From Oscillospiraceae bacterium (GTDB taxonomy: Bacteria > Bacillota > Clostridia > Oscillospirales > Oscillospiraceae), in NCBI GenBank assembly GCA_018053145.1, contig JAGPMA010000022.1:1-37446 (forward strand): a stretch of 37,446 nt of DNA. The letters are read 5' to 3'. The number at the start of each line of letters is the position of its first letter. The stretch's first letter is position 1. The position numbers and the translations under genes were made by a program. The notes beneath the pieces were generated by a model. That model was given only the letters and a program-made list of their open reading frames with translations. It was not told the origin of the DNA and made no database searches. This document shows, piece by piece, positions 22,236 to 29,734 of this stretch.

Positions 22236-22285
22236 GCACAATAGAAACAGGCAAACCTAAATGGGTTTGCCTGTTTCTATTGTGC
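22236..22285. terminator. Long perfect hairpin between convergent genes
   Basis: 22236-22257 and 22264-22285 are perfectly complementary over 22 bp with a 6-base loop (TAAATG). No T-run follows on either strand. It lies just 5 bases after the flavodoxin-family stop and about 60 bases from the GntR stop, so it probably ends or insulates both convergent transcripts. Confidence 0.55.
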
Positions 22286-22343
22286 TGCTAAGTTTAAGAA
22301 CGCAGCTTGGTGACTTGGAAAAATGTATATTTTTTCATTCATA

Positions 22344-23051
22344 TTATGTGTGAGCCAAATAATAGTCTGATCCGTCAGACATATATTTTACGATTTCCTC
22401 GCCGTTACCGTTTTTGATAAGATCCATAAAGGTTTCCAAATGCGCGATGCTTTTCGGCACGCCGTAGATTTGAATTGAGGTTTCCCAGAAAAAAACACTG
22501 ACTTCCTTGAAGGCGTTTAACACAAGGGGCAAAATTGGGTTTTTGCTGCGCAGGCAAATCGAGTGGTGAAAAGCGAATATTTTGACAGCCATTTCATGAC
22601 GGTCAATATAGCCTTCTTTTGGAAGCCACGCTTTCAACTCGTCTATCATTTGTTGAAGGTAGGTTATATCTTCGTCCGTATGGTTTTCGGCAAATCTGCG
22701 TACTGCCTGCCCTTCCACGGCAACACGAAGCTCCAAAAGTGAGGCAACGTGTTGACGATCAAGCTTACCGCCGCTGAATTTAATAATTGCGTTGAGCGTT
22801 TCGTAGGTTCCGTTTTCGGCGTAATTTGCAACAAAGGTTCCTTGTCGGGAGTTTACGCAGATGAAGCCCATGCGCTCCAAGTCTTTTAGGCCGAGATGAA
22901 CAATGGTTTTGCTGACCTTCATCTCCTCGGCAAGCTCGCGCTCGGAAGGCAGACGGTCGCCGACAGCTAATCTGCCGGACAAAATCATCCCTTGTATCTT
23001 TTCCACAAATAGCTCTTTTATTGTTGGTGCAACAATTACTCCGAACTGCAT
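22344..23051 (-). CDS. GntR-family repressor, FadR/FCD type
   Basis: A 235-residue regulator. The N-terminal winged helix has the GntR signature LAVGDRLPSERELAEEMKVSKTIV, followed by LERMGFICVNSRQGTFV. The C-terminal all-helical FCD-type ligand domain (about residues 90-230) has ELRVAVEGQAVRRFAENHTDEDITYL and metal-ligand-type FAFHHSICLRSKNP. FCD proteins usually bind small carboxylic acids through a metal. GGAGG lies 5 bases before the ATG. It is divergent from the 891-residue oxidoreductase, and GntR-like operators overlap both promoters, so it is very likely an autoregulated repressor of that gene. Confidence 0.88.
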   Translation of the reverse strand: MQFGVIVAPTIKELFVEKIQGMILSGRLAVGDRLPSERELAEEMKVSKTIVHLGLKDLERMGFICVNSRQGTFVANYAENGTYETLNAIIKFSGGKLDRQHVASLLELRVAVEGQAVRRFAENHTDEDITYLQQMIDELKAWLPKEGYIDRHEMAVKIFAFHHSICLRSKNPILPLVLNAFKEVSVFFWETSIQIYGVPKSIAHLETFMDLIKNGNGEEIVKYMSDGSDYYLAHT

Positions 23052-23074
23052 AAAGACCTCCGAAATATAAGATT

Positions 23075-23122
23075 AGACCACGACCACATGGTAAGGATAC
23101 TACGAAAACAGCTATAAATCAA
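23075..23122 (-). promoter_or_regulatory. GntR gene promoter with operator half-sites
   Basis: On the minus strand TTGATT (23122-23117), 17-bp spacer, TATCCT (23099-23094). Overlapping and just downstream are TGGTAAG (23089-23095) and AGACCACG (23075-23082), the same two half-elements that form the operator at 23168-23182 but in swapped order. This suggests autorepression. Confidence 0.6.
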
Positions 23123-23130
23123 GAATAATA

Positions 23131-23159
23131 TTGACAATTGTTAATTTTTCTACTATTCT
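23131..23159 (+). promoter_or_regulatory. Promoter of the Fe-S/flavin oxidoreductase
   Basis: TTGACA (23131-23136), 17-bp spacer, TATTCT (23154-23159). The start would be near 23166, inside the operator that follows. Confidence 0.7.
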
Positions 23160-23196
23160 AACTGTGGCGTGGTAAGACCACGTTATAGTTAGAATA
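23154..23196. promoter_or_regulatory. Two-part palindromic operator (GntR)
   Basis: The inner palindrome CGTGGTAAGACCACG (23168-23182) is flanked by perfect 10-bp arms TATTCTAACT (23154-23163) and AGTTAGAATA (23187-23196). All share the centre 23175; only the four bases between the inner and outer arms fail to pair. The inner core TGGT-N3-ACCA fits the FadR-subfamily style of GntR operators. The left outer arm is also the -10 box. Confidence 0.7.
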
Positions 23197-23338
23197 TTTT
23201 GTGCCGACGTTCTCAAGACGGGTTTTCCGAGAGCCGTAAAGAATGGGCTTGAGACGGGGATTTATCTTTGGCTTTTTGGCACGCAACAAATTAATATAGT
23301 GAAATTCTCAAGTTTTAAATCAAAAAGGATGGTATAGG

Positions 23339-26014
23339 ATGGAATTACGAGCGAAGATAGTTAAACTGGCAAAGATAGTGGGCGGTGTATCGGGCGTGAT
23401 GAACAAAATCGACGAGAATGCGCCGGAGTATTATTCGTTGGCATCAATATTGACAGACGACCAGGCAGATGTAGCGATAGCGGCAGGGCTTCGCAAGGAG
23501 AGAACGGCAGAATATCTGGCAAAGAAAGTTGGAAAGCCGGTTGAGCAAACGCATAAGCTTGCGCTTGAACTGGCCGACATCGGCGTATTCAGAGTGACAA
23601 AGGACGCAAACGGCGTTGACAAGTTCTTTATGCAGATATTCGCACCCGGAATTATGGAAATGCTGGTCAACAACCCCAAGCAGCTTGCCGAGCACCCTGA
23701 GGTCGGTAAGGCATTTGAGGAATATACCCGCATCCGTATGGCGACGATGGCACCAATGCTGCCTATGGGCTCGGGGCTTATGCGCGTTGTACCGATAGAG
23801 AGCGCAATCGACGGTAATACGAAGGCGCTGCCTCATGAAAAGCTGTCATATTATCTGGACAAATATGATATATACTCTGTTTCGTCCTGCTCCTGCCGCG
23901 CGGCACGCCGCACTATAGGCGAGGGCTGCGGACACTTGGAAAAGGATATGTGCGTCCAGATGGGCAAAGGCGCGGAATACTATATTCGCACCGGCAGAGC
24001 AAGACAGGTTACAAGGCAAGAGGTTGAGGAGATTCTGCAAAAGGCTGAGGAGAACGGCCTTATGCACAACATCCCGAACATAGAAGAAATCGGCGATACG
24101 GCCGCAATCTGCAACTGCTGCGCCTGCTCGTGCTTTGGCCTGCGCGTGGGACTGATGTTCGGGGCGAGGGATGCGGTGCGCTCAAACTTTGTGGCGAAGG
24201 TCGACAAGGAAAAGTGCGTCGCCTGCGGACAGTGCGTGGAGAACTGCCCAGGCAATGCTCTTAAGCTGGGACAGAAGATTTGCACAAAGACTCCGCTTGC
24301 ACCTGTTCCCGAGGTCAAGAAGATTACCGAGCACGTTTGGTCGGAAAAGGATTGGAATGTCGACTATCGCACAAACCGGCAGGACGTTCTGGAAACAGGC
24401 ACGGCACCGTGCAAAACGGCGTGCCCTGCACATATAGCGGTTCAAGGCTACATAAAGCTTGCGGCACAGGGCAAATATATGGAGGCACTGGAGCTTATTA
24501 AGAAGGAAAACCCACTGCCAGCGATATGCGGACGTATCTGCAACCATCGCTGCGAAACAGAATGTACCCGCGGCGAGATTGACCAGCCTATAGCCATCGA
24601 CGAGGTTAAAAAGTTTATTGCCGACTTGGAGCTGAAGGCCGAAGGCCGTTTTATTCCCAAGAAGCGCTATGACTGCCATGACAAGAAGATTGCAATCGTC
24701 GGCGCAGGCCCTGCGGGGCTTAGCTGTGCATATTACCTTGCGCTGGACAACTATGCAGTTACCGTGTTCGAAAAGCAAACGATGCTCGGCGGAATGCTAA
24801 CGCTCGGAATCCCTGCCTTCCGTCTTGAAAAAGAGGTTGTAAACGCCGAAATCGATATCCTCCGTGAGATGGGTGTTGAGTTCAAAACAGGTGTCGAGGT
24901 CGGCAAGGACGTAACGCTGAACGATTTGCGCAACGAGGGCTACAAGGCGTTTTATCTTGCCATCGGCGCACAGGCGGGGCGCAAGCTCGGCCTTGAGGGT
25001 GAGCAGGCCGAGGGCGTAATCGCCGGCATTGACTTCCTGCGTGATGTCAACCTCGGCAAGGAAGTAAAGCTGCCGGGCAAGGTCGTCGTCATCGGCGGCG
25101 GTAATGTGGCAATCGATGTGGCGCGCACGGCAATACGCGTTGACGCAAAAGCCGTGGATATGTTCTGTCTTGAAAGTGCAAGCGAAATGCCTGCTTTGCC
25201 TGAGGAGATAGAGGAAGCAAATCGCGAGGGCATTGCCATTAACAACAGCTGGGGGCCGAAGCGTATCGTGGTCGAAAACGGCAGGGTAACGGGAGTCGAA
25301 TTCAAAAAATGCGTATCCGTATTCGATAACGGCAAGTTTGCCCCGAAGTATGATGAGAACGAAGTTATCACCGTTGCTGCGGACTATGTGTTGCTTTCTG
25401 TCGGACAGTCAATTGAATGGGGCAAGCTGCTTGAGGGCTCAAAGGTCGAGCTCGGACGCGGCAACACCGCAGTGGCGGACGGCTTTACATACCAGAGCGC
25501 ACAGCCTGATGTGTTTGTGGGCGGCGACTCATTCTCCGGCCCCAAGTTTGCCATTGATGCGATTGCCGCCGGCAAGGAAGCGGCTATATCCCTGCACCGT
25601 TTCGTACAGCCGGGGCAGACGCTCAACCTTGGACGTGACCGCAGGGTTTACCACGCACTTGACAAGGACAACATGGTTATCGAGGGCTATGATAACACCG
25701 CGCGTCAGAAGCCCAACCACGATGCAACAAAGGAAAAGTCCTTTAAGGATACCCGCATGACCTTCACAGAGGAGCAGCTCAAGAAAGAAACCGAACGCTG
25801 CCTCGGCTGCGGAGCAACGGTTGTTGATGAGTATATGTGCGTTGGTTGCGGACAGTGCACTGTGAAGTGCAAGTTCAATGCCATAAAACTCGAAAAGAAA
25901 TACGACGCGTTTATCCCCGAATTTGAGAAGCTACCTATCCATGTTGCGGCTCATGTCGTTAAGAGAACCGGCAAAATCGCCGCGACCGCCGTAAAGGGAC
26001 TGGGCAAAAAATAA
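23339..26014 (+). CDS. GltD-like FAD oxidoreductase with extra Fe-S domains
   Basis: An 891-residue protein. Residues 1-100 resemble a winged-helix-like segment. Residues about 170-280 hold many cysteines (SSCSCRAARR, CNCCACSC), then a ferredoxin CVACGQCVENCP. Residues about 355-430 match the Fe-S entry domain of the glutamate-synthase small subunit (APCKTACPAHI, CGRICNHRCETEC). Residues about 440-790 are the tandem dinucleotide domain, with FAD motif GAGPAGLSCAYYL, NAD(P) motif GGGNVAIDVARTA and GGDSFSGPKFAIDAIAAGKEAA. The C-terminus has CLGCG and CVGCGQCTVKCK. It is probably a soluble NAD(P)H-dependent electron-transfer hub reducing an Fe-S partner or ferredoxin. The substrate is unknown. 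It is controlled by GntR and followed by hypA. Confidence 0.85.
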   Translation: MELRAKIVKLAKIVGGVSGVMNKIDENAPEYYSLASILTDDQADVAIAAGLRKERTAEYLAKKVGKPVEQTHKLALELADIGVFRVTKDANGVDKFFMQIFAPGIMEMLVNNPKQLAEHPEVGKAFEEYTRIRMATMAPMLPMGSGLMRVVPIESAIDGNTKALPHEKLSYYLDKYDIYSVSSCSCRAARRTIGEGCGHLEKDMCVQMGKGAEYYIRTGRARQVTRQEVEEILQKAEENGLMHNIPNIEEIGDTAAICNCCACSCFGLRVGLMFGARDAVRSNFVAKVDKEKCVACGQCVENCPGNALKLGQKICTKTPLAPVPEVKKITEHVWSEKDWNVDYRTNRQDVLETGTAPCKTACPAHIAVQGYIKLAAQGKYMEALELIKKENPLPAICGRICNHRCETECTRGEIDQPIAIDEVKKFIADLELKAEGRFIPKKRYDCHDKKIAIVGAGPAGLSCAYYLALDNYAVTVFEKQTMLGGMLTLGIPAFRLEKEVVNAEIDILREMGVEFKTGVEVGKDVTLNDLRNEGYKAFYLAIGAQAGRKLGLEGEQAEGVIAGIDFLRDVNLGKEVKLPGKVVVIGGGNVAIDVARTAIRVDAKAVDMFCLESASEMPALPEEIEEANREGIAINNSWGPKRIVVENGRVTGVEFKKCVSVFDNGKFAPKYDENEVITVAADYVLLSVGQSIEWGKLLEGSKVELGRGNTAVADGFTYQSAQPDVFVGGDSFSGPKFAIDAIAAGKEAAISLHRFVQPGQTLNLGRDRRVYHALDKDNMVIEGYDNTARQKPNHDATKEKSFKDTRMTFTEEQLKKETERCLGCGATVVDEYMCVGCGQCTVKCKFNAIKLEKKYDAFIPEFEKLPIHVAAHVVKRTGKIAATAVKGLGKK

Positions 26015-26024
26015 AAATCATATG

Positions 26025-26052
26025 TACGGTGCGGCAGTTATGCCGCACCGTA
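26025..26052. terminator. Hairpin between the oxidoreductase and hypA
   Basis: TACGGTGCGGCA pairs perfectly with TGCCGCACCGTA around GTTA. There is no T-run, and TATAAT follows at 26056-26061. It may be a partial terminator or an intercistronic stability element that lowers hypA expression. Confidence 0.45.
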
Positions 26053-26086
26053 AGATATAATCCGCGAAAGGACAAGGGACAGTTAT

Positions 26087-26428
26087 ATGCATGAGCTTGG
26101 AATAATAAGCGCGATTGTTAAAACCGTTATGGACATAATGAAACAGGAGGGCTTAAGTACGGTCGAGAAGATTGTTCTTCAGGTGGGAGAGCTATCGGGC
26201 GTGCTGCCTCATTATGTTGAGGAATGCTACCCTGCAGCCGTCTATAAGACCCCGTTGGAGAACACTGAGCTTGAGATGGAGATTGTTCCCGGCACAGTCC
26301 GCTGCAACAATTGCGGGCAGGAATTTAACGCCGTTATTTACGACCTAAAATGTCCCAAATGCCGTGGCGAAAACCTGGAAGCGCTCTCCGGACGGGAGCT
26401 AATTATCAAGGAAATCCTCGCCGGTTGA
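26087..26428 (+). CDS. hypA: HypA/HybF nickel metallochaperone
   Basis: A 113-residue protein with the conserved N-terminus MHELG, where His2 and neighbours bind nickel, and a zinc site with Cys73, Cys76, Cys89 and Cys92 (CNNC, CPKC). HypA works with HypB to insert nickel into [NiFe] hydrogenases, and in some bacteria also urease. Length and motifs are normal. No other hyp gene or Ni enzyme gene is in the window. It lies 72 bases after the oxidoreductase gene. The genes around it concern [FeFe] hydrogenase, which needs no nickel, so the target must be encoded elsewhere or the role differs. Confidence 0.93.
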   Translation: MHELGIISAIVKTVMDIMKQEGLSTVEKIVLQVGELSGVLPHYVEECYPAAVYKTPLENTELEMEIVPGTVRCNNCGQEFNAVIYDLKCPKCRGENLEALSGRELIIKEILAG

Positions 26429-26536
26429 GACCTTTCTTGTTATGGAAATAAGGAGCGAAAGATTCGATTTTGCGGCTATATTGCGGTTATTATTGTCTTT
26501 TAATAACTGAAAGATTAAGCCGCTGAGAAAATACTA

Positions 26537-26565
26537 TTGACAAGCAATTAAAAACAAAATATAAT
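26537..26565 (+). promoter_or_regulatory. Consensus promoter of amt-glnK
   Basis: TTGACA (26537-26542), 17-bp spacer, TATAAT (26560-26565): a perfect consensus. Such a strong promoter suggests that control is exerted later, at the leader hairpins. Confidence 0.85.
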
Positions 26566-26617
26566 GAGCCTGCTTCAAAAGAAGTAACAATTGAATCTTC
26601 CAAGTTTTTGGATTATG

Positions 26618-26664
26618 GCAATGAAGCCAATAATACTCCGTGTATTATTGGCTCTATTTTTTTG
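26618..26664 (+). promoter_or_regulatory. Leader terminator/antiterminator before amt
   Basis: AGCCAATAATAC (26625-26636) pairs perfectly with GTATTATTGGCT (26642-26653), loop TCCGT, followed by CTATTTTTTT: an intrinsic terminator 18 bases before the amt start. An overlapping hairpin has stem TGGC/GCCA and the hexaloop AATGAA (26620-26625). It would use the terminator's left arm. A hexaloop with A at position 1 and G at position 4 is the form recognised by ANTAR antiterminators. A first ANTAR hairpin is not clear. Confidence 0.6.
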
Positions 26665-26681
26665 TTTAAAGGAGAAGATTT

Positions 26682-27917
26682 ATGGATCACGGCGACGTCG
26701 CATGGATGTTAACATCATCGGCACTGGTATTGATAATGACCCCCGGACTTGCATTTTTTTATGGAGGCTTAGTAAAGAGAAAAAACATTATTAACACGAT
26801 TCTGTCATCTGTTATACTCATGGGGCTGGGCTCTGTTCTTTGGGTTCTGATTGGATTTTCTTTGTCGTTCAGTGGCGACATCGGAGGAATTATCGGTAAT
26901 CTAAAGTGGTTTGGGTTAAATTTTGACACGATGAAGGACATGACCCTAGCATATCCCAACACCCTCGCCTTCGCGATCTTTCAAATGATGTTCGCAATTA
27001 TTACTCCTGCGCTTATTACAGGCGCAATTGCTGAAAGAATGAAATTTTCTTCACTTGTAATTTTTACGACAATATGGTCTATTATAGTGTATTACCCCCT
27101 TGCACATATGGTTTGGGGCGGAGGCTTCCTTTTCCGGATAGGTTCTATAGATTTTGCAGGCGGAAATGTCGTTCACATCAGCTCCGGTGTCAGTGCGCTT
27201 GTTCTGGCGATTCTTCTTGGCAAACGTAAACACATTGCCAAGGCTACATACCACCCGCACAATGTTCCGTTTGTAATTCTGGGTGCGTCACTGCTTTGGT
27301 TTGGGTGGTTCGGCTTTAACGCAGGCAGCGCACTTTCGGCAAACGAGCTTGCAATCCATGCCTTTATGACGACAAATACCTCGGCGGCCGCTGCAATGCT
27401 TTCGTGGCTGCTGATTGAAAAAGTCAAAAACGGAAAGCCGACCCTTGTTGGAGCGTCAACCGGTTTGGTAATCGGGCTTGTGGCAATCACTCCGGGCGCT
27501 GGCTTTGTTCCAATTTGGGCAGCTTTAATTATCGGCGCAATGGTCAGCCCCATTTGCTATTTCTTTATCAGCGTTGTAAAACCAAAATTCGGCTATGACG
27601 ATGCACTTGACGTGTTCGGCTGCCACGGGGTCGGTGGCATTTGGGGCGGAATTGCAACCGGTCTGTTCGCAAAAACCTCAATCAACTCCGCTGCCGCATG
27701 GGACGGGCTTGTGTTTGGTGATTTGACGCTCTTTCTCCGTCAGCTTGCCGCTATCGGAATTTCAATCCTTGTTGCGGTTACAGGCACCTTAGTTGCCTAT
27801 GGAATCACAGCCTTCGTAACAAAGGGAATCCGGGTTTCCGGCAAGGGTGAGGACTTGGGACTTGACGTCTCTGAACATGATGAATCGGCTTATCCGGCTT
27901 TTAACGGAATGGATTAA
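26682..27917 (+). CDS. amt: Ammonium transporter Amt
   Basis: A 411-residue transporter with about 11 membrane helices. The start MDHGDVAWMLTSSALVLIMTPGLAFFYGG is the ordinary Amt N-terminus without a signal peptide. The two pore histidines are in VVHISSGVSAL and FGCHGVGGIWGG. WFGWFGFNAGSALSAN and TNTSAAAAMLSW are family signatures. It imports ammonium when nitrogen is scarce. AAGGAG lies 7 bases before the ATG. glnK follows after 22 bases. The C-terminal tail (LGLDVSEHDESAYPAF) has the conserved site that cooperates between subunits and binds GlnK. Confidence 0.95.
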   Translation: MDHGDVAWMLTSSALVLIMTPGLAFFYGGLVKRKNIINTILSSVILMGLGSVLWVLIGFSLSFSGDIGGIIGNLKWFGLNFDTMKDMTLAYPNTLAFAIFQMMFAIITPALITGAIAERMKFSSLVIFTTIWSIIVYYPLAHMVWGGGFLFRIGSIDFAGGNVVHISSGVSALVLAILLGKRKHIAKATYHPHNVPFVILGASLLWFGWFGFNAGSALSANELAIHAFMTTNTSAAAAMLSWLLIEKVKNGKPTLVGASTGLVIGLVAITPGAGFVPIWAALIIGAMVSPICYFFISVVKPKFGYDDALDVFGCHGVGGIWGGIATGLFAKTSINSAAAWDGLVFGDLTLFLRQLAAIGISILVAVTGTLVAYGITAFVTKGIRVSGKGEDLGLDVSEHDESAYPAFNGMD

Positions 27918-27939
27918 CACACTTTAGGAGGGGTTCATT

Positions 27940-28281
27940 ATGAAAAAAATTGAAGCGTTTATCAGACCCGAAAAGCTGGAGGACATTAAAGAAATCTTGG
28001 GAAAGTTTAACCTGAACGGGTTGAGCATTATGCAGGTAATGGGCTGCGGCAGCCAAAAGGGTTGGAAAAAGTTTGTCCGCGGCAACGAGGTCGATTACAA
28101 TTTTTTGCAAAAAATCAAGCTTGAAATGGTCGTGCTGGACGAACAGGTCGAGGACGTCGTACAGGGGATAATCGAAATCTCTGCAACCGGAGAGTTCGGT
28201 GACGGGAAGATTTTTATTTATGATGTGAGTGACGCGGTCCGCGTTAGAACAAAAGAACGCGGGGAAGCGGCAATAAAATAG
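27940..28281 (+). CDS. glnK: PII-family nitrogen regulator GlnK, T-loop variant
   Basis: A 113-residue PII protein. It aligns without gaps to enteric GlnB: MKKIEAFIRP at the start, TGEFGDGKIF in the B-loop and RVRT in the C-loop, so ATP/ADP and 2-oxoglutarate binding residues such as Lys58, Lys90, Arg101 and Arg103 are kept. The T-loop reads QKGWKKFVRGNEVDYNF. Val51 replaces the Tyr51 that is uridylylated in enteric proteins, and Val46 replaces Tyr46. It therefore probably acts by ligand binding alone, closing the Amt pore. AGGAGGGG precedes the ATG. Confidence 0.92.
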   Translation: MKKIEAFIRPEKLEDIKEILGKFNLNGLSIMQVMGCGSQKGWKKFVRGNEVDYNFLQKIKLEMVVLDEQVEDVVQGIIEISATGEFGDGKIFIYDVSDAVRVRTKERGEAAIK

Positions 28282-28293
28282 CTCGGTGAGCCA

Positions 28294-28338
28294 AAAAAGG
28301 AAACCCGAATGCAGCTGCATTCGGGTTTCCTTTTTAAT
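28294..28338. terminator. Bidirectional terminator after glnK
   Basis: A perfect 42-base palindrome (arms 28294-28314 and 28315-28335, centre AGCT) with A-run and T-run ends. Confidence 0.9.
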
Positions 28339-28355
28339 GCCTCGAGGGGAAGAGA

Positions 28356-28383
28356 TTGAAAAATTATTATTTTTGAATAATAG
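28356..28383 (+). promoter_or_regulatory. Possible promoter of the ferritin-like gene
   Basis: TTGAAA (28356-28361), 16-bp spacer, TAATAG (28378-28383). The match is weak, but a promoter is needed here because a strong terminator lies just upstream. Confidence 0.3.
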
Positions 28384-28437
28384 CAGCTTTGCTGTAGAAA
28401 ATATATTTATTGAAAAATAAGGAGGCTATGTATTCTT

Positions 28438-28752
28438 ATGGCTTTATTAGGAAATCCCTTTGTCGCGAACGTAACAAAGCAAATGACTAGTGACGAAACA
28501 ATTCAAGCTCTTCGTGTGGACTTAACAGGAGAGCTTGAGGCAATTATCGGATACGAGGCTCATGCGATGGCAACAGATGACGAGCGTGTTAAAAAAGTAT
28601 TGTTTCATATCGCTGATGAGGAACGCCAGCATGTGGGGGAACTGCAGCAGCTGCTTTATGTTTTATGCCCCAAGGAAGCGGAACATATTGAAAAAGGAAA
28701 GCAAGAAATTATCCGTCAGCAGCAACAGAATTTTCAAGGTCAATTACAATAA
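28438..28752 (+). CDS. Small ferritin-like protein, EncFtn-like
   Basis: A 104-residue protein with two helices that carry half a ferritin-type di-iron site. The first has GELEAIIGYEAH (Glu32, Glu34, Glu40), the second DEERQHVGEL (Glu61, Glu62, His65). This two-helix layout and spacing resemble encapsulated ferritins, where Glu32, Glu62 and His65 build a di-iron site between subunits. It lacks a recognisable encapsulin-targeting tail; the C-terminus is Gln-rich. The ATG at 28438 is in frame; a closer ATG at 28428, two bases after GGAGG, leads to an early stop in another frame. A rubrerythrin-like role in iron or oxygen handling is the alternative. No encapsulin gene is in the window. Confidence 0.75.
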   Translation: MALLGNPFVANVTKQMTSDETIQALRVDLTGELEAIIGYEAHAMATDDERVKKVLFHIADEERQHVGELQQLLYVLCPKEAEHIEKGKQEIIRQQQQNFQGQLQ

Positions 28753-28795
28753 TCAACACCGCACCCTGAAAAGGGTGCGGCGTTGATTATTTTTG
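28751..28795 (+). terminator. Terminator overlapping the stop of the ferritin-like gene
   Basis: 28751-28766 pairs with 28773-28788 (one A-C mismatch, loop TGAAAA), followed by ATTTTTGG. It begins inside the stop codon. Confidence 0.88.
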
Positions 28796-28802
28796 GAAGC
28801 CG

Positions 28803-28828
28803 CATTTAAGAAGCCCGCTTCTTAAATG
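28803..28828. repeat. Perfect inverted repeat downstream of the nitroreductase
   Basis: CATTTAAGAAGC pairs with GCTTCTTAAATG with only CC between them. It lies 12 bases past the nitroreductase stop on the minus strand and could end that transcript, though no T-run follows. Confidence 0.45.
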
Positions 28829-28840
28829 GCAGTCTAAAGC

Positions 28841-29680
28841 CTATTTTATTATCCAAGAAAAAATGTACTGCTCATTTTCCGGAGTGCGAATATCGGGTGT
28901 GGATAGTTTTTCAAAGCTTCCCGACAACCCTTTTTCCAAAGCCGCAAGATGGAAATGGCAGGCGGCAATTCCAATATCCACTTTTTGAATGTCAAAGCTT
29001 GCTCGACTGTTTTCCGGCACTTTGGTCTTATAAAAGTGATCGGCGTTTTCGGTCTGAATAATCCGCCAGGGCTGTTTGTTGACCGCGGAGGGCGCCAGAC
29101 GCAGCATTTCCAGAGGAAAAGCATATTCAGCGGCATCTGCTTGAGTCAGCGGATGAGAAAAATCATGTTTGAAAAAGAGCTCGCTCCAATCTTTGCGCAT
29201 ATCCGCCTTTGCCACTCTTCTCGCAAGAGTTTCAATCAGTCGTTTTTTTCCAAACGGATAACCAATTGGAGAAATCGCGGGGAACAGTTCATTGCTCTTG
29301 ACATCCATAGCTTTTGCAAACTCACTGCGTTTGAAGGTGCCTCCAAGCCAGCAGGTGCCAAGACCGAGAGAGGCGGCATATAAAATCAGCTTTTCAAACG
29401 TATAGCCCAAAGCCTCCAGAGCAAATTCGCCTTCGGGGACAGTTGCGCCGATAAAGTCCTTTGCGCCCTTTATAACGCCGTAAGTGCCCAACTTTTCTCC
29501 GTTGGCTGTGCTTTTCGATTCCAATAGGCGAAAGGATACATCAACCGAAAATGGGTTTGACAAGGTACCGATATAGGCGTTGATTTGTTCTTTTACTTCA
29601 AAAGAAAGAGGGCGGTCCTCATAGGTTCGCACGCTGCTGCGAGTTTTGACTGCTTCTTCAATAGGAAAACTCAAATTCAT
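28841..29680 (-). CDS. Nitroreductase-family protein (TM1586 type)
   Basis: A 279-residue FMN-dependent nitroreductase-like protein. The N-terminal flavin-binding segment is AVKTRSSVRTYEDRPL, with LGLGTCWLGGTFKRSEF and LRLAPSAVNKQPWRI further on. The length and the duplicated half-domain layout match the TM1586-type family rather than the shorter classical nitroreductases. The substrate is unknown. AAGGAGG lies 8 bases before the ATG. It follows the PocR-AraC gene on the same strand after 54 bases without an obvious terminator, so it may be co-transcribed with it. Confidence 0.85.
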   Translation of the reverse strand: MNLSFPIEEAVKTRSSVRTYEDRPLSFEVKEQINAYIGTLSNPFSVDVSFRLLESKSTANGEKLGTYGVIKGAKDFIGATVPEGEFALEALGYTFEKLILYAASLGLGTCWLGGTFKRSEFAKAMDVKSNELFPAISPIGYPFGKKRLIETLARRVAKADMRKDWSELFFKHDFSHPLTQADAAEYAFPLEMLRLAPSAVNKQPWRIIQTENADHFYKTKVPENSRASFDIQKVDIGIAACHFHLAALEKGLSGSFEKLSTPDIRTPENEQYIFSWIIK

Positions 29681-29734
29681 ATAATTGACCTCCTTGTTAT
29701 AAACGGACGGGGAGTGCTCTCACATGAGGGTTGA

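Noticed and set aside
22236-22285. Insertion-sequence end or miniature transposon
   Set aside because: There is no target-site duplication, no transposase fragment and no second copy in the window. It was kept as a hairpin only.
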